Source: Levilactobacillus bambusae (GTDB taxonomy: Bacteria; Bacillota; Bacilli; Lactobacillales; Lactobacillaceae). Taken from it: a DNA stretch of 64,000 nt. The notes under the pieces are model-generated. The model was not told the DNA's origin, made no database searches, and saw only the letters and a list, made by a program, of their open reading frames with translations. Shown here piece after piece: positions 54,969 to 63,777 of this stretch. Position 1 is the first letter of the stretch. Each line of letters opens with the position of its first letter. The translations under genes were made by a program, and so were the position numbers. The stretch covers positions 448,364 to 512,363 of the forward strand of contig NZ_QCXQ01000001.1 of the NCBI RefSeq assembly GCF_003124125.1, given 5' to 3'.

Positions 54969-56438
54969 TTAACGTTCACTTGATGGTTGACTTCTATCAA
55001 ATGAATTAACAACGAAGGCCGCCACAACAAGGAGTACCGCAACCAAAAAGACATGGTGAAGTCCCAAATATAAAATCCGGTGTAACGTCTTGAGTAAGTG
55101 TTTGGGCAGTGTCACCGCCGTTTGCGGGTTAATTAATCGGTTCAGCATCCCCATATTAATATTATGGTGTGCGGAAACCCCTTGGTTTAAGGAAACGTTC
55201 ATAATAATTCCAAAAACAGAAATCATTAGCGTTTGCCCGAGTGTCCGCGACAACGTATTAAAGGAGGTTGCTACCCCAAGATGTTCTGGTGCAACCTGTC
55301 CCTGGACCGTCACGGTTGTGGTCGTAATGGTGATCCCAAAACCCGTTCCACAAATTGCCGCAATTAAGAAAAACCATCCAAATGGCGTTGATTGTGGAAT
55401 GAATGCCATTATTAAACTCCCCGTCAGTACAAATGTCAATGAAAAATAGACAATTCGCTTTGGCGTCCACTTTAAAATTAGCCGTCCCGCAATGAACGAA
55501 CCGACAATCCACATCAATGAGCTCGGGGTAATCGCAAATCCAGCAACGGTTGCGGGGTACCCCAAAAGCCCCTGGGTCCAAGTGGGCAGGTAAAACTCAA
55601 AGCCCATTAAAAATCCGCTCACTAGAGCAGCCACTAAATTTTGCGATACAAAGGTTCGGTTTGAAAACATGGCTAACGGAATTAGAGGATCAAGGGCGCG
55701 TTGTTCACGCCGAATGAAGCAAACCCCTGCTAGTATAAAAATCATTCCCATGCAACTGAATAACCACCAGTTAATGACGACATCGCCCAGCCACTGAAAA
55801 CCCAACATTAAAGCTAAAAGAGATACGGATAACCACAGGGAGCCCTGCCAATCTAACGGTTTTGATTGCCGTTCCCACTCATCGTTTAAGTAGGCCCAAA
55901 TCATAAACAACGTTATTAACCCGATTGGTAAGTTAATGAAGAAAACCCAGTGCCAAGTTAATCGATCCACAATAAATCCCCCAATTAAGGGGGCAACTAT
56001 GGATGCAATTCCCCAGGCACTCCCATTTAGGCCCATAACCTGCGCCCGTTTTTCAAAGGGATAGATATCCGCAATAATGGTGTAAGCCAGGGGCATAATG
56101 GCCCCCGCCCCAATTCCTTGAACAGCCCGCCAAAGAATTAGTTCCTCCATATTAGTCGAAATTCCGCTTAGCAGGGATCCAATGGTAAAGATAATTAATC
56201 CGGCCATCATAATGGGTTTACGCCCCCAGGTATCCGCTAACTTCCCGTAAATAGGTGTAGCCACGGCACTTGCTAGCAAGTAAATGGATGAAACCCAGTT
56301 CATGAGGGAAACCCCGTGTAAATCCCCGACAATGGTTGGCATTGCGGTCGTTACCACGGTCCCCTCAACGGCACACATAAAGGTACCAATAAAAAGGGCA
56401 ATCGTAACCACCAAAACGTTAGTCTGTCGCTGCTTCAT
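54969..56438 (-). CDS. MFS drug exporter, DHA2 (EmrB/QacA) family
   Basis: 489 residues from the ATG at 56436-56438 (GGAGGAGAAA before it), with 14 membrane segments. Motifs: VEGTVVTTAMPTIVGDL in TM1, GKLADTWGRKPIMM in the first loop, and GSAWGIASIVAPLIGGF (motif C, proton antiporter). It would export toxic compounds using the proton gradient; substrate unknown. No regulator adjacent. Confidence 0.9.
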   Translation of the reverse strand: MKQRQTNVLVVTIALFIGTFMCAVEGTVVTTAMPTIVGDLHGVSLMNWVSSIYLLASAVATPIYGKLADTWGRKPIMMAGLIIFTIGSLLSGISTNMEELILWRAVQGIGAGAIMPLAYTIIADIYPFEKRAQVMGLNGSAWGIASIVAPLIGGFIVDRLTWHWVFFINLPIGLITLFMIWAYLNDEWERQSKPLDWQGSLWLSVSLLALMLGFQWLGDVVINWWLFSCMGMIFILAGVCFIRREQRALDPLIPLAMFSNRTFVSQNLVAALVSGFLMGFEFYLPTWTQGLLGYPATVAGFAITPSSLMWIVGSFIAGRLILKWTPKRIVYFSLTFVLTGSLIMAFIPQSTPFGWFFLIAAICGTGFGITITTTTVTVQGQVAPEHLGVATSFNTLSRTLGQTLMISVFGIIMNVSLNQGVSAHHNINMGMLNRLINPQTAVTLPKHLLKTLHRILYLGLHHVFLVAVLLVVAAFVVNSFDRSQPSSER

Positions 56439-56586
56439 TTTCTCCTCCGAAAAAGTGCACCGGCCCCGCCATCCTAGTGTAATTAGACAATCAATTGCAT
56501 CATTGTCCGCCAACTTCATTTTTAGCTAAGACAAGGGTTGTACCAGGTTAGTTTCACTGGCACAACCCTTGTCGATCTTTTAAACG

Positions 56587-57783
56587 TTAAAGCTCGTCCG
56601 CAAATGCGGCTTTTAAAGCATCCACTTTATCTAAATGTTCCCACGGTAAATCAATGTCGGTCCGACCAAAGTGACCGTAAGCAGCCGTTTGTTTATAAAT
56701 TGGTCGTTTCAAATCAAGCATTTCAATGATTCCGGCTGGGCGAAGGTCAAACAGGTTTCGAATCACTTCAACTAATTTTTGTTCAGAGACCTTATTCGTT
56801 CCAAACGTATTTACTGAAACGGAAACCGGTTCTGCCACCCCGATTGCATAAGCAATTTGAACCTCAGCCTGGCTAGCTAACCCGGCAGCCACCACATTCT
56901 TTGCAATGTAGCGGGCCGCATAACTAGCACTTCGGTCAACTTTCGTTGCATCCTTACCAGAAAATGCACCCCCACCATGGTGGGCAAATCCGCCGTAGGT
57001 ATCGACAATAATTTTCCGACCCGTTAATCCAGCATCCCCTTGGGGACCACCAATAACAAATCGACCGGTTGGGTTAATTAAGTAGGTTGTCTTATCTGAT
57101 AAGAGGCCTGCCGGAATAACTGGCTTAATAACCTGTTCAATAATATCCTTTCGAATTTGATCCAACGTTACGTCTGGATCATGCTGTGTACTGAGGACAA
57201 CGGTATCAACCCCCATTGGCTTACCATCGTCATCATATTCAACGGTAACTTCGGCCTTAGCATCGGGACGCAAGTATGGAATCGAACCGTCCTTCCGAAG
57301 GGTAGCAATCCGTTTCATCAACTTATGGGATAACATGATCGGTAATGGCATATATTCAGGCGTTTCGTCAATGGCATACCCAAACATTAACCCTTGGTCA
57401 CCGGCTCCAATTTGATCTAACGGATCCGTATCGCCATCACGGGTTTCTAACGAATCATCAACCCCTTGGGCGATATCAGGCGATTGTTCATCAACTGCAA
57501 CTAAGACGGCACAGTTATCACCATCAAAACCGTATTGGCCGTCAGTATACCCGATTTCCTTGATCGTATCACGAACAATTCGTTGGATATCAACGTAAGC
57601 AGAAGTCGAAATTTCACCGAAAACGAGCACTAACCCCGTAGTTACGGATGTTTCACACGCTACCCGCGCATCAGGATCCTGAGTTAAAATAGCGTCGAGA
57701 ATGGCGTCACTGATTTGATCAGCAATCTTATCCGGATGTCCCTCTGAGACAGATTCGGACGTAAATAAATGTCTTTCTTGCAC
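56587..57783 (-). CDS. metK: S-adenosylmethionine synthetase
   Basis: 398 residues from a GTG at 57781-57783, eight bases after GGGGGA. Motifs [15 protein letters not shown] (near residue 9), [12 protein letters not shown] (near 126) and the P-loop-like [17 protein letters not shown] (near 272). It makes SAM from methionine and ATP. Translation is predicted to be shut off by SAM through the SMK box that contains its ribosome site. Confidence 0.97.
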   Translation of the reverse strand: MQERHLFTSESVSEGHPDKIADQISDAILDAILTQDPDARVACETSVTTGLVLVFGEISTSAYVDIQRIVRDTIKEIGYTDGQYGFDGDNCAVLVAVDEQSPDIAQGVDDSLETRDGDTDPLDQIGAGDQGLMFGYAIDETPEYMPLPIMLSHKLMKRIATLRKDGSIPYLRPDAKAEVTVEYDDDGKPMGVDTVVLSTQHDPDVTLDQIRKDIIEQVIKPVIPAGLLSDKTTYLINPTGRFVIGGPQGDAGLTGRKIIVDTYGGFAHHGGGAFSGKDATKVDRSASYAARYIAKNVVAAGLASQAEVQIAYAIGVAEPVSVSVNTFGTNKVSEQKLVEVIRNLFDLRPAGIIEMLDLKRPIYKQTAAYGHFGRTDIDLPWEHLDKVDALKAAFADEL

Positions 57784-57790
57784 GAGAATA

Positions 57791-57882
57791 TTCCCCCTAA
57801 AAATTAAACGAACGGAGTTGACCGATAATCTTCCGTTCCTCGGTTACAAGGCACCTCCATCTACATGGAGCCTATCGGGAAT
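57791..57882 (-). ncRNA. SMK-box (SAM-III) riboswitch of metK
   Basis: Reading leftwards: TTCCCGATAGGC, a CTCCAT/ATGGAG hairpin, GCCTTGTAACCG, a variable hairpin with GGAACGGA, and finally GGGGGAA, the metK ribosome site (57791-57797). The CTTGTAAC core and the TCCC element that sequesters the ribosome site are the family hallmarks. SAM binding blocks translation start. Confidence 0.9.
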
Positions 57883-58007
57883 TTTGACTTATAACTCTAA
57901 AATGATACCATATCTAGCCGATTTCGGCAAAGTAACTTCCCCCATTGACCTGACTAAAAAAAGCAACTAAAATGATGAGTTATAAGTCAAAGATTGGAGT
58001 TAATGAC

Positions 58008-58712
58008 ATGGACACCATCAAACGATTATCTTCAAATCCATTAGTTCAAGAGGTTAGCATCAGTGCCGTTGTTCAAGCGCTGATTTGGTGGATTGTTGGT
58101 CACCAGCACGTTGGGACAGCCACGGTCACCATTGGGACTAATGGTCAACTTATTTTGGCCTCCCTTTTCCTAGGTGCGGCGGCTTACTTAGTGGTAAAAC
58201 GCCACTTTCTCTCCCGGGTGGGCCCTATTTTAGCTGCGGCCGCAGGTGCCCTAATTGTGCTTAGTCTACATCATCAGAACCTTCTACTACTAATCGGGCT
58301 TTTTCCGTGCGTCACTCTAATTCTCATGTGCATTCCCAAGCTAGATCTTCAGACTGAATTCGGGCTTATCATCTTAGGAATGGGTTTTGCCCTATCCTTT
58401 CCAATCATTTTCTTTTATGCCACCCATCGGTTTTTAAGTATTCAGTTTCTTTGGGAGTTAATGCCATTAATGGCCAGCTACTGGTTCTTTTACGAGCCGG
58501 AATTTATTACCCGTCCCAAGAACTGGCTGTGGACCCTAATTACGCCACTGATTCTTGCAATTTTGCTTCTCTCGCTTCCCCTGAGTTGGCGCAGTATAAC
58601 AGCCATTATTTTAGTGATTGTCACTTGGTTTGGCCGACCCTTTGTCGCCAACCGCTATCACTTTATAATGACGACGTTGTTACAGCTTGCCTTCACCCTA
58701 ATTCTCTACTAA
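58008..58712 (+). CDS. Seven-helix membrane protein of unknown function
   Basis: 234 residues from the ATG at 58008 (TTGGAGTTAATGAC before it). Seven or eight hydrophobic segments, short loops, several His/Trp near helix ends (HQHVG, ELMPLMASYWFFYEPEF). No family motif recognised. Divergent from metK. Confidence 0.65.
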   Translation: MDTIKRLSSNPLVQEVSISAVVQALIWWIVGHQHVGTATVTIGTNGQLILASLFLGAAAYLVVKRHFLSRVGPILAAAAGALIVLSLHHQNLLLLIGLFPCVTLILMCIPKLDLQTEFGLIILGMGFALSFPIIFFYATHRFLSIQFLWELMPLMASYWFFYEPEFITRPKNWLWTLITPLILAILLLSLPLSWRSITAIILVIVTWFGRPFVANRYHFIMTTLLQLAFTLILY

Positions 58713-58722
58713 GCTTAAATAA

Positions 58723-58757
58723 AAGGCTAACATCCCAACCTATGGCATGTTAGCTTT
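58723..58757 (+). terminator. Terminator after the membrane protein gene
   Basis: AAGGCTAACAT pairs with ATGTTAGCTTT around an open loop; a short TTTT tail. Confidence 0.6.
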
Positions 58758-58874
58758 TGACGTTCCAGTTAATCTCCCATTTAAAAGTTTCCTAAAACTT
58801 TAAGAGACTACCCCGTTAAAATTCAAACGGTGCTAAACTAACTCAATGAGTTCATTTACCAGGGAGGAACTAAA

Positions 58875-59213
58875 ATGTTACAAATTAAAGTTGTTGGCGA
58901 TATTCGCCAGGGACCGTTTCAACCGTCATTAACGGGAAATCCGATTGTTGATGAAGGGCTGCTCCGGCACTTTTGTCAGAAATTAGCCAAACAAGTTTCT
59001 GTGCCAGTGGTGGTCTCACATGATTTTGACCCTACGGCTTCATCACCGGATATTTTTATCATTGACGATCAAATTCTAAACCAATGGACCGAAAATCACC
59101 CCCACCAACTGACAGTTATTCCCATTCCCCACAATGAGCTTTTGCATGGTGTGGTTCAACCGACCATCAATCGATTGCTTGATGGAACAGAATTAAGCTC
59201 CCCCACTAACTAA
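58875..59213 (+). CDS. Soluble protein of unknown function
   Basis: 112 residues, ATG after GGGAGGAACTAAA. The alternating strand-helix pattern (LLRHFCQKLAKQV, VPVVVSHDF, PDIFIIDDQ, LTVIPIP) suggests a small Rossmann-like or PTS-IIB-like fold, without the IIB cysteine. No family recognised. Confidence 0.6.
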   Translation: MLQIKVVGDIRQGPFQPSLTGNPIVDEGLLRHFCQKLAKQVSVPVVVSHDFDPTASSPDIFIIDDQILNQWTENHPHQLTVIPIPHNELLHGVVQPTINRLLDGTELSSPTN

Positions 59214-59257
59214 CCACGGACTGTGTCATTCACTTGATTCAGTCTTTTTTATTGGAT

Positions 59258-59725
59258 TTAAGTCAGTTCCTCAATGAAACAAATGCCATTTTTAATCCGA
59301 CTCGATCGATCTTCCAAATGGCGTTGCAACAAGGCAAGAAAGTCGTACTGGTCAAACAGTTCGTTTCTAATTTCATTAGTTCGGTGGGACAGATTAAACT
59401 GTCCCGTGCGAATATGGAACCAACGGCGAACCTGATAGGCGTTGTCATAGCGAATAATCTCTATGGCGGTACCTTCTTGAATCGAAAGACCCTCAAGTTG
59501 CTTTAGTTGATCATTCGCAAAACTGGTTTTTGAATGACTGACTGCGTCCAAAACCTCAATCACAATGTCCAACCGCACATCCGGTTGTAACAAGGGTTGA
59601 TAGGTTTGGTAAAAGCGTTCGCGAAAATCTACAAGCGAAAGTAAAGCTGGATAAAAACTGCGATCATGACTCAGATGGGCATTTGAAAACTCCCCATTTC
59701 CATCAGTTGTCTTACGTAGACTCAT
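59258..59725 (-). CDS. Soluble protein of unknown function
   Basis: 155 residues, ATG after GGGGAGGAATAA. Mixed helix/strand protein with an aromatic, His/Arg-rich middle (YQVRRWFHIRTGQF). No membrane part. The plus-strand open frame over the same bases has no ribosome site. Overlaps nothing else and converges with the gene at 58.9 kb. Confidence 0.6.
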   Translation of the reverse strand: MSLRKTTDGNGEFSNAHLSHDRSFYPALLSLVDFRERFYQTYQPLLQPDVRLDIVIEVLDAVSHSKTSFANDQLKQLEGLSIQEGTAIEIIRYDNAYQVRRWFHIRTGQFNLSHRTNEIRNELFDQYDFLALLQRHLEDRSSRIKNGICFIEELT

Positions 59726-59762
59726 ATTTATTCCTCCCCACCTATAATTACCGGTACTCCTT

Positions 59763-59788
59763 TATCCAATGGTATATTCCAATGGATA
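59763..59788. repeat. 26-bp near-perfect inverted repeat, possible operator
   Basis: TATCCAATGG-TATATT-CCAATGGATA, 38 to 63 bases upstream of the minus-strand gene at 59725. The gap 59726-60091 (366 bases, AT-rich) has no gene and holds this repeat and presumably divergent promoters. Confidence 0.4.
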
Positions 59789-60091
59789 ATTGAAGGATAC
59801 CACCAACGGCGAACAATTACACGTTAAAAATTAATTTCGTTCCAATATTCATTAATAGAGCGAATAAATCGTCTAAATTAATTAATAAAATTATAATTGT
59901 CACGAACAATGGGCAGTATCCATTATGAATTTTAAAACTGACACTTAACTTCTATGTGTCTATATTTAAAGTCCGCAGTTTTTCAGAATTCCCACCAAAA
60001 AAAATACGTTTTTGATTCATTTTACTTTTATTCATGCTAGAATACGGTTACATTTAACGTATACCATGGTCAATGTTAAGGAGGTTTTTTT

Positions 60092-60889
60092 ATGGCACAT
60101 TCTGTAACACTTGAGGATATCATGACGGGTTACCTTGCCAACTACAACGATGAAATGAAGACTGAGGCATCCACAATTATTGACGGGAACTTTCCCATTA
60201 TGTGGTTTGGTGATCTGAATGCTTACGAAAAGTCGGACCATAAAGTTGTGACCGTTGGCATAAGTCCATCCGATCACGAATTTGATCCACAGCCCGATAA
60301 TTCAGATGCCTATTTAAGGTTTAAGTATACGTCTCCATCCACTGATAATGATTATCAGGAGTATAAAGAAAATTTCAACACGTACTTTGGTCTTAACCCC
60401 TATGGCCACTTCTTTACCGACTATGAGCATGACATTGTCCAGCCAATTTTAGGATCTCAATATGGCTATGGTTTCAAATCGGAGTCACAACCTAAGAATC
60501 AATTGATCCACTTAGACTGTCGAACTGCCTTAGCAACCCACCCTAACTGGTCGGCCTTAAAATCACCGGAACAAATCCAACTAAAAAACCAGTTTATTAA
60601 GCCGGGTAATCAACTATTTGTTCAGTTTCTGGAATTATTACAACCAGACATCACTTTCGTAAGTTCGGGCCGCGACGATTTCTTTGGTAACGTCCTCCCC
60701 GCCCTTAAGGCACAGCCAGAACCTACTGATCAGAAGGCTCAAATTTTCTGGGTCACGTACCCCAACTCTACTAACCAAAAGGCAATCCTTTGGAAGGAAA
60801 ACGGCCAGTGGCCAAGCGCAAATGCAGAACGCTTGATTACAACCGTCAAGTCGGATAGCCAACATGCCGACTTTTTCAACCAATTCTAA
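60092..60889 (+). CDS. Orphan protein, possible uracil-DNA-glycosylase-like fold
   Basis: 265 residues, ATG after AAGGAGG. The opening FGDLNAYEKSDHKVVTVGISPSDHEF (about residues 38-64) looks like the motif-A loop of UDG-superfamily proteins (glycine, then a Pro-Ser turn). The end HLDCRTALATHP and FLELLQPDITFVSSGRDDF fits the later strand-loop that ends in a glycine. No active-site Asp/His can be assigned with certainty. Monocistronic, with its own terminator. Otherwise unrecognised. Confidence 0.6.
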   Translation: MAHSVTLEDIMTGYLANYNDEMKTEASTIIDGNFPIMWFGDLNAYEKSDHKVVTVGISPSDHEFDPQPDNSDAYLRFKYTSPSTDNDYQEYKENFNTYFGLNPYGHFFTDYEHDIVQPILGSQYGYGFKSESQPKNQLIHLDCRTALATHPNWSALKSPEQIQLKNQFIKPGNQLFVQFLELLQPDITFVSSGRDDFFGNVLPALKAQPEPTDQKAQIFWVTYPNSTNQKAILWKENGQWPSANAERLITTVKSDSQHADFFNQF

Positions 60890-60905
60890 TCATAACTTTA
60901 ATGGA

Positions 60906-60951
60906 ACTAATCAACCTCTCGATATAGACCGATGTTGATTAGTCTTTTTTT
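60906..60951 (+). terminator. Terminator of the orphan gene
   Basis: Perfect 10-bp arms ACTAATCAAC/GTTGATTAGT, 18-base loop, then seven T. Confidence 0.8.
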
Positions 60952-61008
60952 CAATAAGATTAAATTTTAAACATATTCCGATTTTTTTCGAATTGCCCCA
61001 CTAAGTTT

Positions 61009-61017
61009 TGCTATACT
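61009..61017 (+). promoter_or_regulatory. Extended -10 promoter of the lipoprotein gene
   Basis: TGCTATACT, identical to the extended -10 before nnrD. Confidence 0.45.
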
Positions 61018-61082
61018 AACGGTGAAGAACATTTTTTATTAACTGGTGACATACATAATTTAAATTCGGGGGTACTTACACT

Positions 61083-61760
61083 ATGACACTTAAAAAAAAG
61101 ATGGGCAGCATTGTCCTGCTAGCCGTTTTACCGCTAACGCTTGCCGCATGTGGCAACCAATCTTCATCTACTAACCAATCCTCTTCAAAGAGTGAAAAAA
61201 CAACCCAGGCTTCGTCTTCCAGCAAAAACAGTCATTCAACTTCATCCAGCAAAGCCAGCAGCTCTTCAAGTTCTCAGTCCTCTCAGGACACTTCATCAGC
61301 CACGTCTTCATCATCAGCATCTAAAAATTCGAGTGAAAGCAGCGACTCAACTGCAACGGCTACAAGTGATAGTCAGGCTATAGCAACATCTAGTTCCTCC
61401 GCTACGTCATCATCCAGTTCCACTCCAGCTACTTCCGCTTCAAGTAACCAAACAACGATTAATTGGAAGGGAGGCGCCTTTCCAAGTCTCTATTCTATAG
61501 ATGAAATGCGGCAGAAGTATAACTTACCCGACTACACGACCCATCAAACCGCTACTAACCTACTGCACCATAACCAATACATGGGGCTCGTTAAAGGGAC
61601 TGACGTCCACAATGGTGGGGTTGGCGCCCAAAGTACAGAAGGCTCTGTAAACACTGGAGATTACTACGCAACCTTCTTTACGTATGATTCCAACCAAACC
61701 ATGCAGTCCAAAAAATACGTTGATTTAAGCAATGGGAGTTTCTACGTTCAACGCTTTTAA
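61083..61760 (+). CDS. Serine-rich lipoprotein
   Basis: 225 residues. Lys-rich signal peptide and lipobox LAAC (Cys near residue 23), a Ser/Thr-rich low-complexity linker (about residues 25-125), and a small C-terminal domain (about 126-225, INWKGGAFPSLYSIDEMRQ, FYVQRF). It should be anchored on the outer face by the lipid and the linker may span the wall or be glycosylated. The C-terminal domain is not recognised. Confidence 0.8.
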   Translation: MTLKKKMGSIVLLAVLPLTLAACGNQSSSTNQSSSKSEKTTQASSSSKNSHSTSSSKASSSSSSQSSQDTSSATSSSSASKNSSESSDSTATATSDSQAIATSSSSATSSSSSTPATSASSNQTTINWKGGAFPSLYSIDEMRQKYNLPDYTTHQTATNLLHHNQYMGLVKGTDVHNGGVGAQSTEGSVNTGDYYATFFTYDSNQTMQSKKYVDLSNGSFYVQRF

Positions 61761-61788
61761 GAATAACTTATTCTAGGAGGTCTTAACA

Positions 61789-62019
61789 ATGTCTCAAACC
61801 AAAGAAATGCTCGATCAATTTAAACAGGAAGTTCAAGCAATTCGTGACCAGGAACCCGATGTCCGGTTCGATATCAAGGATGAACGCGGCAATACAGTGT
61901 TAAATGCCCAAGCCTTTGGGGAATTTATCAAGTTAACGGTTATGGGTGAGAAACTTCAAGCCATACGCTTTATTTCCGCTAACCTTTTCAACTTAACGGT
62001 TATTAAGCATCAAAATTAA
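61789..62019 (+). CDS. Small soluble protein of unknown function
   Basis: 76 residues, ATG after AGGAGG. Helical start (MLDQFKQEVQAIRDQ), then strands. It begins 28 bases after the lipoprotein gene and could share its transcript. No family recognised. Confidence 0.6.
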   Translation: MSQTKEMLDQFKQEVQAIRDQEPDVRFDIKDERGNTVLNAQAFGEFIKLTVMGEKLQAIRFISANLFNLTVIKHQN

Positions 62020-62026
62020 CTTAATT

Positions 62027-62065
62027 AAAATGGTTCAGGCAGATTAACTACCTGGACCATTTTTT
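62027..62065 (+). terminator. Intrinsic terminator
   Basis: AAAATGGTTCAGG pairs with CCTGGACCATTTT; six T follow. Confidence 0.82.
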
Positions 62066-62140
62066 AGTACTAAGCTAATTTTATCCCTTCTAGGTTAGCA
62101 AGCGATATAATAACTATAGTAAACTAAAGGAGCGATCAAG

Positions 62141-62353
62141 ATGGAATTAAATAGCGAAGATAGAAAACAATTTATTGATGCAGTTAAGAAAGTGGCATCC
62201 CGCCAAATTGATGATGCACAAGAAGTTGGCAATCGCCGCTTTGAAACCCATGAAGATGCTGAAAAGGCTATGGCAATTGCCCAAGAAGTTGCACCCGACC
62301 GTAAATTTGAGATTGGTCATGCTAACGGAAAGTACTTCGTAGAAATCAAGTAA
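62141..62353 (+). CDS. Small charged protein of unknown function
   Basis: 70 residues, ATG after AAAGGAG; TATAAT at 62106-62111. Highly charged, helical, without membrane part. A hairpin at 62358-62390 (TGGATGAT arms, GGGC/GCCC) follows, with a weak T tail. No family recognised. Confidence 0.6.
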   Translation: MELNSEDRKQFIDAVKKVASRQIDDAQEVGNRRFETHEDAEKAMAIAQEVAPDRKFEIGHANGKYFVEIK

Positions 62354-62447
62354 TTTAGTGGATGATGGGGCTTAAAGCCCCTATCATCCACTATTTCGTA
62401 TTTTAACTAGAATTGTTATAATATTAGGTATAAGGAGGTGACGTTTG

Positions 62448-62732
62448 ATGTGTCAAATTGGAAATAACGAAAACACCCTCATTGAATTTTTCACTGACGT
62501 TTACCGGTCACAAATTCAAAATGGTTTGCGGCCCGTTGAAGCCCAGAATGTCTACATAACCCCCCAGTTATTTGATGAGATGAGTCAAATGTTGGACGGT
62601 AAATCTCAGCTGTTAGATGCCATTAAAACGCTATCCAAGGCCGGATATATTTTTGTCCCGACTAATGGATATGAACCAGAAACTAATATCACAAGCGTTA
62701 AACTAATGCCTGAGCACTTTGCAATTAGTTAG
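62448..62732 (+). CDS. Small soluble protein of unknown function
   Basis: 94 residues, ATG nine bases after AAGGAGG; TATAAT at 62417-62422. Mixed fold with LFDEMSQMLDGKSQLLDAI and a final strand. No family recognised. Last protein gene before the tRNA cluster. Confidence 0.6.
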   Translation: MCQIGNNENTLIEFFTDVYRSQIQNGLRPVEAQNVYITPQLFDEMSQMLDGKSQLLDAIKTLSKAGYIFVPTNGYEPETNITSVKLMPEHFAIS

Positions 62733-62746
62733 ACATTACAATACTT

Positions 62747-62780
62747 GGTGTTGATGAAGAAATTCAGCAACACCTTTTTT
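62747..62780 (+). terminator. Intrinsic terminator
   Basis: GGTGTTG/CAACACC arms and a T-run. The remaining gap to the tRNA cluster (about 190 bases) shows no gene. Confidence 0.75.
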
Positions 62781-62969
62781 GTTTAGCAAAGAGCTGGTAC
62801 GCAGGCGAACGCCTATGCCCTATCCTAATGCAAAGTAAACATGTAGATAATAAGGTTCGAAACGCCGTCTTATCCAAAATTTGATCATCGTTTTCTGTTA
62901 ATGGACAAAAAAGAGATAGATTGTTTTAACAATCCATCTCTAAACCAAATCGGCTTTTACGTATTCAAG

Positions 62970-63040
<71 letters not shown>

Positions 63041-63098
63041 ATAAACAATAAAAGGGTTTGCCAATCCAGTAACGAATTAGCAGACCCTTTTCTCAAAG

Positions 63099-63183
63099 TA
63101 CCGGAGGTGGGGTTCGAACCCACACGAGCTCAACACTCACTGGATTTTGAGTCCAGCGCGTCTGCCAATTCCGCCACTCCGGC
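63099..63183 (-). tRNA. tRNA-Leu (CAA)
   Basis: 85 bases with a long variable arm, acceptor GCCGGAG/CTCCGGT (G-U first pair), discriminator A, anticodon loop CTCAAAA on a CTGGA/TCCAG stem. Confidence 0.95.
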
Positions 63184-63224
63184 ATAACACTTATTAAATT
63201 GTGAATGTTAACTACCCATTCAAG

Positions 63225-63298
63225 GGCGGTAGATGGGAATCGAACCCACGCGTGCCGGAACCACAATCCGGTGTGTTAACCACTTCACCACTACCGCC
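63225..63298 (-). tRNA. tRNA-His (GTG)
   Basis: 74 bases including the G-1 opposite discriminator C, anticodon loop TTGTGGT. Confidence 0.95.
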
Positions 63299-63311
63299 AT
63301 AACATTACAAA

Positions 63312-63382
63312 CAGGGATAGTAGGAATTGAACCCACACCGACGGTTTTGGAGACCGTAGTTCTACCTTTAAACTATATCCCT
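63312..63382 (-). tRNA. tRNA-Trp (CCA)
   Basis: 71 bases, acceptor AGGGATA/TATCCCT, discriminator G, anticodon loop CTCCAAA. Confidence 0.95.
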
Positions 63383-63383
63383 A

Positions 63384-63469
63384 TGGTGGAGGGGAGTGGA
63401 TTCGAACCACCGAACCCGAAGGAGCGGATTTACAGTCCGCCGCGTTTAGCCAGACTTCGCTACCCCTCC
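63384..63469 (-). tRNA. tRNA-Tyr (GTA), CCA encoded
   Basis: Long variable arm, acceptor GGAGGGG/CCCCTCC, anticodon GTA. The 3' CCA is encoded (63384-63386), unlike in its neighbours. Confidence 0.95.
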
Positions 63470-63474
63470 ATAAA

Positions 63475-63547
63475 TGGCACGGGACGGAATCGAACCGCCG
63501 ACACACGGAGCTTCAATCCGTTGCTCTACCGACTGAGCTACCGAGCC
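63475..63547 (-). tRNA. tRNA-Phe (GAA)
   Basis: 73 bases, acceptor GGCTCGG/CCGTGCC, anticodon loop TTGAAGC. Confidence 0.95.
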
Positions 63548-63597
63548 ATTTCACCATGAAGTGAATGCTATGCTATTAAATTAAGATAACATAACCA

Positions 63598-63672
63598 CGG
63601 TCCGTACGAGACTCGAACTCGTGATCTCCTGCGTGACAGGCAGGCGTCCTAAACCAACTAGACCAACGGACC
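63598..63672 (-). tRNA. tRNA-Asp (GTC)
   Basis: 75 bases, acceptor GGTCCGT/ACGGACC, discriminator G, anticodon loop CTGTCAC. Confidence 0.95.
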
Positions 63673-63700
63673 AAATAATTTGGTGCTGTTATGTTATCAA

Positions 63701-63773
63701 TGGAGGATACAGGGCTCGAACCTGTGACCCTCTGCTTGTAAGGCAGATGCTCTCCCAACTGAGCTAATCCTCC
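63701..63773 (-). tRNA. tRNA-Val (TAC)
   Basis: 73 bases, acceptor GGAGGAT/ATCCTCC, anticodon loop CTTACAA. Confidence 0.95.
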
Positions 63774-63777
63774 AAAA

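Noticed and set aside
56530-56573. Perfect-arm hairpin after metK as a strong terminator
   Set aside because: Arms GACAAGGGTTGT and complement are clear, but the leftward tail is TTAGC, without a T-run; it may only stabilise the mRNA end.
59234-59506. Plus-strand frame of 90 codons
   Set aside because: It has no ribosome binding site and overlaps the minus-strand gene at 59258-59725, which has GGGGAGG.
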